This document shows, piece by piece, positions 8,371-18,648 of a DNA stretch of 18,677 nucleotides (position 1 is the first letter of the stretch; the number at the start of each line of letters is the position of its first letter). Origin of the DNA: Amoebophrya sp. AT5.2 (taxonomy: Eukaryota; Sar; Dinophyceae; Syndiniales; Amoebophryaceae); assembly GCA_005223375.1 (NCBI GenBank), contig RXOD01004745.1, forward strand, positions 1 through 18,677, given 5' to 3'. The translations under genes and the position numbers were made by a program. The notes below the pieces were generated by a model that had not been told where the DNA came from, ran no database searches, and was given only the letters and a program-made list of their open reading frames with translations.

Positions 8371-9057
8371 GATTCTTGCAACTCTTCAGCTTGTTATTTT
8401 GGAGCGGAAGTACTAGCTAGATCTCACTGTCACTTCACCTCAGAGCTAAAGCAGACAGTTTTTTCGCTTTATCCTATATGACCTGTGTCTGAAACTGAAT
8501 TCATCCAAAGGTACGCACAACAGTAGCGCATGAGAAAGAAGAGCGACGCTCTGTGCCAGAGGGCGGGCACCGAAAGAAAAATCCAAAAGTTCGGAGGAGT
8601 GTTCCTCCCAGGCAGGGGCGAAGGGAAATTCCGAAAGACACGAAGGAAGCCCCGCATGTGGATGAACCAGCGAGCTATCTTGCAGTTGCAGTTCTTGTTC
8701 TCGTCTCGACGTGGCACTCGCGTGAAGATCTTAGTAAAGATCTTCACCAATGATCGCTGTCTCAGTAAACCAAAGTTTAGAAGTCCAAGTGTGTTTATTA
8801 ATTGCCGCGTGATCAATGTCAAAGATCCTCGTCCCCTGCCCGTGGTGCAACAAGCGCATTGTACTCGGTACACAAAGTTGTACGTCATTCATCGTATTCT
8901 CGTGACCCGTGAACTACTGTTCCTTTTGTGCGCGTCTCATAGGCAGAAAAGTAAGTGGTCGCGACTGTTTCCTTCCAGCACGACTCGGTTGAGGTGAGAG
9001 CGATCTGTATCAGGATTTTTTCGATCACCATACATTTTGTAGCCGTATATCGAAAAG
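8371..9057. other. spacer with two perfect hairpins
   Basis: The spacer precedes the phosphatidylserine decarboxylase gene. It holds GGAGGA-GTGT-TCCTCC at 8593-8608 and GTGAAGATCTT-AGTA-AAGATCTTCAC at 8722-8747. A 155-codon open frame at 8530-8997 has no recognisable domain and basic, random-looking composition; I do not call it a gene. Confidence 0.5.
8722..8747. repeat. perfect 11-bp stem with 4-nt loop
   Basis: GTGAAGATCTT (8722-8732) and AAGATCTTCAC (8737-8747) are exact reverse complements around AGTA. There is no T-run after it, so it does not look like a bacterial-type terminator. It may be a small inverted-repeat insertion remnant or an RNA structure; the sequence does not decide. 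Confidence 0.8.
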
Positions 9058-11658
9058 ATGGTTACGGAGCTCGGGGTCGAGAGTCGATTTGTGGATTCGG
9101 ATTCCCCCTCCTGGATTCCATCGTACCTGGTGTGGACCCAGCTGCTGGGCGTCCTCGTGTACGTCCTTGTCGTTACCGTGCGGCTGGGCTACCCCACGCA
9201 GTACGTCGTGGTGAAGACTCAGGAACTCCGCCGCGAGACGAAGCGATGGCCGGTGTGCCTGGGGCACGCGGTCATCTTCTACCTGCTGCGTCCGATCTGT
9301 TGCTTCTTCGGGCATCCGGGCATAAAGGTGTACGAAAAATTCCTGAAATCCTTCACCCTGCGCCACAACTCCTGGGACACGCCCTACAGAAACGCGCGGG
9401 CGGCACAAAGACAAGTGCTGCTGTGGTGCAGGTTCTGGGGAGTGCAGGTAGAGGAAAAATATTTCTTTGTTTCTGTTACAGTTGGTAAATGCACTTGCCG
9501 CTGAGCCCCGATGAAGGAACAAGGCAGAAGACAGAAATAGAGTAGAGGACCACGCGACGTTCATCATAAATGTCTATCACTCCATCGATGAAACAAGGAG
9601 AGGAGGTTTTCACTCACCGACATGTACGAACGCTACCAGGTGGAGCCGTGGGTGTGGGACCGGCAGCCGGGCGAGTACCTGTGCAAGAACGATTTTTTCA
9701 CGCGGACCTACGCGAAGAAGTACACGCCGAAGATGGGGAAGGCCCAGATCGTGTCGCCCGTTGACGGCGTGTGCACTTGGTTCCACTCTACCGCTGACAT
9801 GCCGAAGAAACTAAAGAACGACTCCTTTTGGGACCTGGACGCCATCGGCATCCCGCACAGTGACCGCTACGAGAAGAACCCCAGCTGCATGCTCTACCTC
9901 GCGCCCAACGACTACCACTGGTACAACTGACTGTATTCCTATACGACCCTGGTAAACGCATAAGAGAAACACCTCGTCCTTTCGCTCTTGTGGTAGTGAT
10001 GCTTTGTCTTTTTGCCTTCATATGGTGATACTTTTTGCTTTCTTACGCAGTACCTACGCGCGATACCTAGCTATCGGCAGACGAAATAGTAAGGCGTTAA
10101 ACTCAACTTTCGCAGCTTCCACGCACCGGTGACGGGCAAAGTGGTGCACTGCATGATGTTTCCGGACTTTTGGTCGGGCACGGTGAAGTCGGACATCTGG
10201 GGCTCCGTGAACATTTTGGCGCAGCACCGGCGCGTGGTCGTGGTCTTCGAGGTGAACTCGCCGACGAATCTGTCGCAAGTCTCCACCACCGACGTAAATT
10301 CCGTTTCCGAGGGCCTCTCACCACAAAGCAAACGTACGGGTAGTAGTTGTACCAGCGGGACGATGACCGGGGTCCGGGGCCAGCAGCAGGCGTATAAGCT
10401 GCGGAAGCGGCTGTCAGCGGTGCAGGCCACCTCGTTCGACATAGTATCCTCGCAAGAGGAGGACCTCGACGTCGCGGGGAGGACCTCCGGCAGCAGGGCG
10501 GGCGGAGAGCCCGTGCTCGGGGAGAAGAGACCGGAGAGCTCTGGCTCCGAGACCGGAGGGTCGACGAAGGGAACGGGAGGGGCGGAAGACACGCTAGAAC
10601 GCGCATCGGCCGGGGAGACGGAGAGCGACGTGGATGCCGAGGCAGGCGACCGAGCTCGAGCTGCCGACGAACAGCTGCAAACACCCTCTTCGCGGCTCGT
10701 CCCCGTCCAGGAGCACGCGGCGTCGGCCGGCGAGGATCTCGTCGCGAACGAAAACGACAGATCTTGTTCAGTCGGCAAGGAAGAAAGCGTTTCGGACCAT
10801 TGTAGCGGCCGCGGCAAGATGAATTTCCATTCACCGCCCGCCGCCTCGTCACTGGGGCGCAGCTCCGCGTCGGATTTCTCCACGTACTCGACGGCATCTT
10901 CGTACGAGGAGGATTTCTCGTCCTCGCCTAGCAGGAGCAGAAGTGGTACAACCTCCGCGAGCGGTGGTCGTGCAGCGCCGTGTAGCAACTTCGTCAGCAC
11001 AAACTACTACTCTTCCGTGGCTCCTTGTCCTTCCCACCACGATATTCCGAAGAAGAAGTACGTCGCGATGGTGATTGTTGGGGGGATTACTGTGGATTCC
11101 ATCCGCATGGACATCAAGTGCCAGATCGCGAAATCCGGCTACCAATCTTCCAATGGAAAGCGCAAGAGCTTGTACGGCGAGGAGAACGACTCGGACTGGC
11201 TGCTGGAGTGCGGCGCGCTTTCGGAGAAGAGCAGTAGCGCCTCTAACGGGCCGCGGGACGATCACGACCCGGATCTGTTGGGTGGACCCCAGCATGATGA
11301 GAATGGACGAAAGCGCGACGGAGAGGTTGCGCCAGGAGCTCCTGCGCAGGTGGCTTCACCCCGATCGGAGGAGGACGAAGGGGATCGCGACGCGCGGTCG
11401 GATCGCGATGAGCGGTCGGACGACGAGGGGGAGAGTTCCTCGGTGCTGAGTTCGGAGTACTACAAGAAGCACAAGTCGTCGTGCCACGTGAAAAAAGGCG
11501 ACAAGATCGGCTGCTTCGCGCGCGGCGGCTCCCTGGTGGCGATGTTCTTCTCGCACGGCGTGCGACTGGACCCGAACATCGCGGAAACCCGCCAAAAGTT
11601 CGGACCCCTCGACTTCAAACTCCACTTTGGCGAGTCGCTCGGAAGCATGCTGTTCTGA
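9058..11658 (+). CDS. phosphatidylserine decarboxylase proenzyme
   Basis: This pyruvoyl-dependent enzyme converts phosphatidylserine to phosphatidylethanolamine at a membrane. Predicted exons are 9058-9447, 9601-9920 and 10116-11658, about 750 residues. Exon 1 has a transmembrane segment (LLGVLVYVLVVTV). Exon 2 has NDFFTRTYAKKY, VSPVDG (catalytic Asp) and LAPNDYH. Exon 3 continues FHAPVTGKVV, so the join DYHCFHAP aligns without gaps to the family's DYHRxH.P motif and supplies the catalytic His. Later come SVNILAQHRRVVVVFEV, KYVAMVIVGGITVDSI and KGDKIGCFARGGSLV. There GGS is the self-cleavage site; its Ser (11530-11532) becomes the pyruvoyl group of the alpha chain. Typical enzymes have LGST, so GGSL is a variant. 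Two hydrophilic inserts, ~265 residues (about 10258-11055) and ~120 residues (about 11130-11490), lie in loops between conserved strands, making it far longer than the usual 300-450 residues. Exon ends rest on frame and motif fit. Confidence 0.88.
9448..9600 (+). other. PSD intron 1 (GT-AG, predicted)
   Basis: The donor is GTGCAG|GTAGAGG and the acceptor is AACAAGGAG|AGGAGG. Phase is 0 on both sides, and the interval contains in-frame stops. An alternative acceptor three bases upstream (after AAG, 9597) also keeps the frame. The exact 3' end is uncertain because no conserved motif sits at this join. Confidence 0.55.
9921..10115 (+). other. PSD intron 2 (GT-AG, predicted)
   Basis: The donor is CCACTG|GTACAAC and the acceptor is TTTCGCAG|CTTCCAC, phase 2. 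The join gives DYHCFHAP, which aligns without gaps to the conserved DYHRxH.P active-site motif. A rival model using the CAACT direct repeats (9924-9928 and 10104-10108) would insert five extra residues and fits less well. Confidence 0.7.
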
Positions 11659-12227
11659 TTATACCATTTTGGAGGATCATGACCCATGATCTAGTATGCT
11701 TATTCTCGTACCGACCCATGTTGAGCATGATCTACAAAATATGGCTCGCACCTAGACGTATTGGAGGAAGGATGTTGAAAGCAACTGCAACAAGCTCCTT
11801 CGAGAAGGTGTTTCACGTAGAAGTACGACAGGCCGGCGCGGCACGAGAGCTGCAATGACTAGCGACATCGTAGATTTGTTCAGCGTCCTTACCGATCCCA
11901 ATCCATTGGTTGCCAAAAAAACGGAGGGAGGCGCGCGTCAGTGGAAAGTGAAACAGCGGCGAGTGATGAAGAGTCTCGGTTTTCCATCGGGGTGGGGGAA
12001 CAGAAAATAGCGAGTTCTCATGAGTGAGCGGGATTGAGTTATGATGGTTTGTGGTAAGGAGACGCGCCCGGGAAGCGCTTGACCTTTTAGAGCGGGACGA
12101 TGACAAGCAACGTCGCGCCTGCAGATTCTTGAAATACTTTTTGTCGCTGCAAGTTAAAGGTCCGGCGGCGGATAGCACATTGATTAGGCGTCAACCTGAA
12201 CCTTCTACTGCGCGTGCTCCTTTCAAC
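11659..12227. other. spacer upstream of PDI-like gene
   Basis: This spacer has no convincing gene. A perfect 7-bp hairpin, GATCATG-ACC-CATGATC, lies at 11675-11691 just after the decarboxylase stop. An open frame extends upstream of the next start codon from 12051, but the ATG at 12228 begins a clear signal peptide and is preferred. Confidence 0.5.
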
Positions 12228-13341
12228 ATGTCGAAGCAGCGCGGTGTCCTTCTTTCGGCGGCGCTCGCGGCCGCACCCTTCTTTCAAGAACAGGCCGACG
12301 GCCGCGCGCTTCTGCGGGTAGGGGGAAAACGGTCCTCCGGCCGCCTGCTCCGCAGCAGTGGTCGCCGTGTGCAGTCTCCCGGGGTGTGTTACGTCGGGGA
12401 GCAAGCTGCGTTCTCTAAGCAGATCACTCTGGCATCGGCCGGTGCAAAGCAGAAAGCATCGGATAAGTCGTCATCTTCGTCATCCTCCTCGACCTCTGCC
12501 GCCGGACAGGTTCCCGCGGTGACAGGAGCACAGCTGCAGACACTCGTCGATGACCAGATTCCGGTGGTGGCGGTTTTCCTATGCCGGGCTAGTAATTTTC
12601 TCTACTTCGTTCTTGTTCCTTCCTTCGGATTCGATCGAGACGAGGAGCTAGTAAGGCCTTTTTTTGAGTTTGACGTCCGGACCCCCTCGCTAGCAGTCCT
12701 TTACGACAGGGCAACGTCGGCGCCCCATGATAGGGCCCTTAACCACTAGGATCTCGAAAATTTGATTTTCATGAAACAAACGTAAACACTTCTTTGCGGG
12801 TGGTTCAGCCCCTCCACCGCCGGGATCTTCGATGGGCACATTCATACATCAGAGAGGAATCGCTGCGCAGGAGAATGAACGGGCACAGCCGTGCATGTAG
12901 CTGCTGAGCGGTTCTCGCTTGGTTCCTTCGGGTCCTCGAGCCCCCCTTAATAAGAGCCCCTCTGCGCGATGATCGATCCATCGCGAGGTGGTAGGATCTT
13001 CTGCTAGCCCGTTTTCATATTCGTTTGCGTCGTGGTGCCCGCACTGCCAGGTGGTGGTGGAGCACAACGAGACCAGCGACGACATCGCCTCTGCGCCGTA
13101 CGAGATCTTCTATTCGGAGATGCAGGGGGGCTCCAGCTCGAGCCAGCAGCTGAAGGTGGTGAAGTTCGACGGATCGGATCCGGCGGCGCTGGGGCTCGTG
13201 CCGCCCGTGTTCGGTCAGATCCAGGCGTTCCCGACGGTGCGGGGACTGGCCGCCGACGGAGGCCTGCTGGAGTTCGACGCAGACCCGCGCGTGGTGGAAA
13301 ACCTAGTCGCCTTCGGCACACAGGTGCTCAACCACGTCTGA
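12228..13341 (+). CDS. thioredoxin/PDI-like protein, CPHC active site
   Basis: This is a secretory-pathway thiol-disulfide oxidoreductase of the thioredoxin fold, likely assisting disulfide formation or isomerisation in the ER. Exon 1 (12228 to about 12578) starts with a signal peptide (SKQRGVLLSAALAAAPFF). A basic, Ser-rich linker follows, then the first part of the fold (VTGAQLQTLVDDQIPVVAVF). Exon 2 (about 13018-13341) resumes with SFASWCPHCQVV, where CPHC is the redox motif. It continues with LKVVKFDGSDPAALG and the cis-proline strand IQAFPTVRGL, and ends LNHV without a KDEL-type retention signal. Thus the intron falls immediately before the active site. Only one thioredoxin domain is present, so it is shorter than classical two-domain PDI. 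The two exons are in different frames, so the removed length must be 1 modulo 3; an excision of 439 nt (12579-13017) gives VVAVFYSFASWCPHC. Confidence 0.78.
12579..13017 (+). other. non-canonical intron with terminal inverted repeats
   Basis: CGGGCTAG at 12585-12592 is mirrored by CTAGCCCG at 13004-13011. Just outside lie TTTTCCTAT (12574-12582) and TTTTCATAT (13012-13020), a 9-bp direct repeat with one mismatch. That is the layout of a transposon-like insertion with target duplication. Exact removal of one repeat copy takes out 438 nt, which leaves the thioredoxin frame off by one, so the real splice sites must be shifted slightly. No in-phase GT-AG pair was found. Confidence 0.6.
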
Positions 13342-14131
13342 GGGGGGGACGAGTGTCTGAGGATTCCCACAACGGATAGAAACCCTCGAGGTGGAATTCG
13401 AATCTTCATATGAATGTAGCGTACTGGAGTTTCGGCCTCGAGCGATTTTCTAATTTCGACCGAGTGTCCGCCGGACAATGAATTCGGCCGATCAACACGC
13501 TGAAGCGAAAGTTTTTTTTCCACCGAGATTCCGAAAGTCTACAGCTAAAAAGTCAAGAAGAAGCTGTTGAAGAACGCGACACGATTTCCAAAAGAACGAG
13601 GAAGAAAGTCGGTGCGACTCTTGTGTGGTGAAAGGAGGTAAAGAAAAAGATAAAGGGCATGCTGAACGCGTGGGAAAAGATCATCGTGCCTGATTCCACG
13701 TGCCTCATGATCTTTGATCGATTCATTCTCGTGGCGCAGTGGGCCGCTCGCTCCATCGGTAAAACAGCCTCTTCCAACATTTCGTGACTTAGGGCGTGGT
13801 CTCATCGGATGATCCTGTGCGAAGGTAGAGTGAGGAAAATATCCGTTCGATCCGACAACTTCGTTTACGCTGGGTTTTCCCGATGTGTGCCCACAAATTG
13901 TTGTTGTGTTGACATCCTCTTCGTCGGTACGATGGTTCGTCGCCAGGCGCATCGTTGGGAACTGGAATGCTGGGATGCGGTGCTGCGGGGGCAGTGTCTG
14001 CCGCAAAAGGAATATGTCTATGGTTGGATGCGTGGAAAATTTATCTTCCGGTTCCGATGCAAGCTGCTATGAAGTCTTGTTTGACCTCCACAGTCAGGGC
14101 CGCACAATAGAGGTATAAAATAGAGGTTGAG
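13342..14131. other. spacer with AAAGATCAT hairpin
   Basis: This 790-nt spacer has no convincing gene on either strand. It contains a perfect 9-bp inverted repeat, AAAGATCAT (13676-13684) and ATGATCTTT (13707-13715), around a 22-nt loop. A TATAAAA lies at 14114-14120, but it is only ~12 nt before the next ATG, too close for an ordinary TATA box of that start codon. Confidence 0.5.
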
Positions 14132-17100
14132 ATGTTGCGCAATTTTGCTCCGATCGGGTTTGCCCCGCGGAAGCGCGTCGAGGCCGGTGTAGGAGACCAG
14201 CGCGTCGCCCGTACGGAATCCCGATTCGAGCCAGCACTTCGGATCGGACCCCCGACAGCACATCCACCGCTGCAGCCTGTGGTGCGCTTCTACGATGACA
14301 GTGAAGTGGCGCGCGGGGGCCTCCCGCCGGCGAGCCGGCGGCCGCTCGAGGCGGCCAGCAGCAGCTCCGCCGGGGGTGTATTGATGAAAAACAGGGCCGT
14401 GTCTTTTGGGGCGGACGACCGAGCGGAGGAAGGGCCTCCTGTGCGGCTGGTCAGGGGATCCGGTGCTGGTGTCCAGCAGCCAGGCACGATGAATCCAAGA
14501 CCAGCTCCAGCGCACGGGGGACCACTCTTGAAAACAAGACTACATCATGGCAATTCGGCGTCCAGTAGCAGCTCTACGAGTAGTTTCAAGTTCGCGCAGC
14601 ACCCCGCTCATGGCCAAACGGGGTCGAATCTGGCAGACCACCCGGGCATGGAGCGGTTTCTTGGCGGAGTCTCGACATCGATGCAGGCGTCCGACGAGCC
14701 GGAGTCATCGGGTCCGAAGAAGGGCATGTCCATGCGCATGCAGCAGCGCGGGCAGCCGCACTACATGTCGGCGACACACAATGCCCTGATCCGGCGGAGC
14801 ACGGCCGATTTGCAACCGGATGCGGTGGAGCCGCACGAACACCAGAATGTCGACGCGTCAAATATCACGTCGGCGCACAGCCACAAGGCCGGAACCGCCT
14901 CGAAGTCAAAATCCAGCTCGCCGAGAAAAACTGGAGTACATATTTCTACTGCTAGTCATCTAACAAGTCAACTCTGGGTCTGGCGTAGACGTAGTAAGCA
15001 CTAGTTGGGGGGCGCAATATATGTTTATGTACTTTTTTGTCTCGCGGCTGAAAATTTGAAAAATTTCACAAAACAAACAGGCCGTGAGCCCCCGGCCGCC
15101 ACCCGGCGCGGCGCGAGCGGCCCGCTCGCCACGCAGCGCACATCTCACTCCGCCCCGCCATCACGGGGGCGGGGCCACCTCTACCAGTTCCACTGCTCCT
15201 CCTCGAAACTACAAACATCCTCCGCACCAGATGAACCAGTCGCCCCCCTCCGCTTTTGTCCCACAGGTCCAGACAACAGCAGCAGCCCACGGTGAGCAGC
15301 TTTCGCACCGCAACCACGCGCACATGAAGCTGGTGCGGCAGCTGCGAGACGCGGAACACGAGATCGCTTCTCTGCGATCTCAGGTCGGCCAAAAAGACAG
15401 CGAGGTCCACGGTTTAAAGACGCGGCTGGAGGCGTCGAAGCGGAACGCAGCACGGCTGCAGCAGAACCTGGCAGAGGCGAACCAAAAGTACGAGAAAATC
15501 AGCGAGACGGAGCAGAAGGCGACTAAACTACTGGAGAAAGTGACGGCGCGGTGTCTGCAGAAGGACGCGGAACTCGAGGAGCTAGAAGGCGTCATGAACG
15601 AAGGCGTGAATGCACGTCGGCAGGAGAGCGCTTTCTACCAGCAGTTGTTGGACAAGTATTACCCCCAGTGGCACGCGGAGTGTCAGCGCGTGCACCACGA
15701 CAGCATGGCGGGCATAGTAGCTCTGCGGCAAGAGCTGCAGGCTGCGAACGACGGTCAGATGGAGGCTCTCGGGATCGAAGAAGAACAAGGGAACATCAAG
15801 GGCGGTACTAGAAAACAAGGTGCAGGAGCTGCGGGTCTGCCGGCGCCGTTTGTGCTGGAGAGCGCGCACGCCACGCTGGAGAACGCGCGCGCGTTTGCGG
15901 CCGTGCTGTTTGAGGAGTGCCACTCCGCGTTGGCGGAGAAAAGGCGCGCCACGAGGAGCAGTCTGGAAGCGCTCCGGCTGGACATCGACCTGCTCACGCA
16001 CGCCGTGGCGCAACGGGACCAGCGCGTCGCGGCTCTGACGAGCCTGGTGCCTGCCAAAGTTGCGGACGAAATCCTCCTCGCTGCGGCCACTGGTGGCCGG
16101 GGACCGGGACCACCGCCGCTGAGCCCAAAGGCCTCTTCCTCTCGTGCAGGGGGTGCCGCTGCTGGCGCATTGTCGAACCCCAACCAGCATCCGCACGCAC
16201 AGCACCACGTGCCGCACGCGGTGGCCAAAGTGTTGAAAGAGCGGCTCACCGAGCTGGAAGCGTCGCGGAACGAGGTGATGCGACTCAAGACAGAGCTCTA
16301 CAACGTTTCGACCACCACGCGCAAAGGAGGGGGGCCCGCGGGGTCCGAGAAGGGGGCGGGGAAAACCCCGCGGGGAGCGCTGTCGCGAACCACCTCCATG
16401 GTGATGCCCGTGAACGAAGCGGCATCCATTCTGGATCTGATGTCTTCATCCGGAGCGGGCGGAGGACTTGATGCTCGAGGAGGTGGCAAGGGTGGACCAC
16501 AAGAACATCACAACGAGCACACCGTGTTCCAGGGCGGTCTCGAAGATGCTGATGAAAGAGGTGCTGTGAGAGAGGGCGGCGGAGCCCCGAGCCCGACGGA
16601 GGAAGCGGAAGGAGGCAGTGCGGCGCGAGATAAACAGGTGCGCTTCAGCGAGGGCGCTGCCGAAAATGTTGGGGCCACGGCAGCTGGTGAACAAAACGTG
16701 GGTGGGCCTCCTCGGTTGTCTTCGGAGGAAGTTGCAGCAGCTGGTGCGAACAACACGGAGGGAGCAGCGCCCACGGGCGTGCCAGTGGCCGCGGCCGAGA
16801 CGGCGCACGCGGTGCGCCCGATGGTGTTTATGAAAACGCGCGCAGCCGGAGAAAACCCGCGGCAAGCGTTGTTGAACCGGATGCGGAAAGCGGGGCTGCT
16901 GCCACCAAAAGAAGAGGACCCGACTCCCGGAGGGAAATTCTTCGCGGCGGTGCAAGAAGCGACCGCAGCGGCGCGGGCGGCGGAGGAGGAACAGAGCAGT
17001 GGAGCTGGTGCGGGTGCGGCGGAGGACGAGAGCAAAATCGGGGCTCCCGCTGAGGGAGCGTCGTGGTATCGAGCGACAGATGTAGATGAGTCTCGTGGTC

Positions 17101-17795
17101 ATGAGGCGACAGGAGATGAACGGCCGGGAGAGGACGTTACGGAGAAGGCGGCCGGCGAGGGTGCAGGCGGCGAAAAGGCGGCGGATCCGGCGGGGGAGGT
17201 AGAGCCAACAAAGAGCAGCAAGGGGTGGCGCGGCCTGCGGGAGAAAATCAACGCGGATGACGACACTGGCCCTCCGCCCCCAGCCCGGACCGGGGGGTCC
17301 CCCGCCGCGGCCAGCAGCAGCGCACCTGCTGTGTCCTCCGGCGTTGTCTCGAAGGAGGACTCGTCAGAGCGCGGCGAAGCTTCTGCTCCTTCATCTGAGA
17401 TGCGCGAGCTCCACCCGGCGCCGCCGAAGACACTACCGGAAGACATAGTACCCGTCGCAGATGAACAAGCACCTCCACGACCAGAGGCGGCGGATACTAG
17501 CTCGAAAAACAAACAACCAGAACCACCAGCAGTAGTAGAAGAACTTCCGTCGAAGCCGAACGAGCCACCCTCGGCGGCGTCCGGGAGTAGGAGCAGCCTC
17601 GTCTCGTTCTTCGGAAGTTTCTTCGCGAAAGAATCGCACAGTAAACACGAAGTGGCGGCGAAGAGCGAAGCAGCTTTATCTTCGAAGGATCCAGCGGGGG
17701 AAGAGGAAAAACTCGCATCCTCAGCAGGGTACCTAAATAACTTGGTGAAGCATAAACATAGTATACGAAGATGGATCGACTTCGACGATCTGTAA
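14132..17795 (+). CDS. large coiled-coil, low-complexity protein
   Basis: No known family was recognised. Predicted exons are 14132-14935 and 15081-17795, about 1,170 residues. The N-terminal third is disordered and rich in Ser, Pro, His and Gly. Residues from the start of exon 2 onward are Pro/Ala/Arg-rich, followed by a strong coiled coil (KLVRQLRDAEHEIASLRSQV, then KYEKISETEQKATKLLEKV) and further helices (ALRLDIDLLTHAVAQRDQRV, KERLTELEASRNEVMRLKTE). The C-terminal half is again Ala/Gly/Glu/Ser-rich and ends RRWIDFDDL. There is no signal peptide or membrane helix, so a cytoplasmic or nuclear scaffold is likely. Two short motifs, RAVSF (14393-14407) and KQVRF (16632-16646), match the RVxF docking consensus for protein phosphatase 1; this is only a pattern match. 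The start ATG at 14132 is the first in frame but has ordinary context, so an upstream exon cannot be excluded. Confidence 0.7.
14936..15080 (+). other. GT-AG intron in coiled-coil gene (predicted)
   Basis: The donor is CTGGA|GTACATA and the acceptor is AAACAAACAG|GCCGTGAGC, phase 0 at both ends, 145 nt. The interval is AT-rich compared with both exons and contains a TAG stop in the upstream frame (15002-15004). The joined protein reads SPRKTG|AVSPRPPP. Confidence 0.65.
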
Positions 17796-17910
17796 ACATT
17801 TCTCGGACCACCGTTTGATCATGGGTTTGCCCGACGTCTCCGCCTTTTAGAGTTTTGATAAAAAGGGGAAATGAATCGCAAGTTCTCGTCTCCGCGCGAT
17901 ATATTCCAGG

Positions 17911-18558
17911 ATGGAGGCCGTGGGAGAGCCGCAAGGGGTTGACCCCGAGGTGGACGCGGAGGCCAGCCCGGCGTCCGGTGCGACCACGACGAGAACGCGG
18001 AAGAAAAAGAAGAAGCACGACGATGCCGTGCCGCTTCAGGTGCATCAATCGGTTGCGGGACACTTCCACCAGACAGACGCGCACCTGCCATTTGGCCGCC
18101 GGCTCCATCTGCCGGGTCTGCGGCACGCGCACCACTTGAGCCACGCGCAAGCCCCCTTGCGTTCCACGAATGTGGTGCTGCATCCGGCGCTGTCGCATCC
18201 TTTTCATCACCATCTTCATCGGGGCGCGGCAGCACCGGGGGCGGGTGGGCCGCACCAGCACCATCTTCATCAGGGCAGCGGGACGCACTCCACACCGCAC
18301 CCACTGCTACTGGGCGGAGTCCACCTCCACCTCGCCCGAGGGCCACATCAGGCCCAAACGCAGTCGCAGGCAGCGCTGCATCAAGGGCAACAAATGACGA
18401 CAGCGCCCCGGAGCGAAGACGGCCGCCGCAAGTCGCTCAGCTCGTCGTCGAAGAGAACGCTGTCGCCGGCGGAGACAGTTGGTCTTGGTGCACCGGAGGT
18501 GGACACTACTGCGGCTCCTGCAGGGGGTGCTGGACCACCAGTTTTAAGGGTTGAATAA
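17911..18558 (+). CDS. His-rich protein, 3' end possibly beyond window
   Basis: The ATG at 17911 (CCAGGATGG context) opens 215 codons with GC-rich third positions. After an acidic start comes a lysine run (RKKKKKH) that could be a nuclear signal. A histidine-rich region follows, with about 26 His in ~130 residues, including PFHHHLHRG and PHQHHLHQG. The block ends with a Ser-rich segment (RRKSLSSSSKRTLSP). It begins only 115 nt after the stop of the upstream gene. The TAA at 18556-18558 may be the true end, or the frame may splice at 18541 or 18550 (both GT, phase 0) into the exon starting at 18649. His-rich stretches can bind metals, but no function can be assigned. Confidence 0.5.
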   Translation: MEAVGEPQGVDPEVDAEASPASGATTTRTRKKKKKHDDAVPLQVHQSVAGHFHQTDAHLPFGRRLHLPGLRHAHHLSHAQAPLRSTNVVLHPALSHPFHHHLHRGAAAPGAGGPHQHHLHQGSGTHSTPHPLLLGGVHLHLARGPHQAQTQSQAALHQGQQMTTAPRSEDGRRKSLSSSSKRTLSPAETVGLGAPEVDTTAAPAGGAGPPVLRVE

Positions 18559-18648
18559 ATTCATCTGTAGCAGCATCTGGAGTAAACGCAAAGTCAAGTA
18601 GCGCGCCCCTCCTCCCTTTTATTGATGCCGTCGCTCTTCTTGGTGCAG

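Noticed and set aside
8530..8997. 155-codon + strand open frame in the spacer
   Set aside because: Basic, random-looking composition, no domain, crosses a perfect hairpin, and codon use is unlike the real genes.
9924..10108. CAACT direct repeats as borders of a non-canonical intron in the decarboxylase gene
   Set aside because: This join would read DYHWYNFRSFHAP, five residues longer than the conserved motif, whereas the GT-AG join gives DYHCFHAP with no gap.
10071..11000. 309-codon minus-strand open frame
   Set aside because: It is a shadow of the decarboxylase low-complexity insert; Ser/Pro-rich antisense of GC-rich repeats.
13545..14006. 153-codon minus-strand open frame in the spacer
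   Set aside because: No recognisable motif and weak codon bias; the region looks non-coding.
14114..14120. TATAAAA as a TATA box
   Set aside because: It lies only about 12 nt before the start codon, too close to place a transcription start upstream of that ATG.
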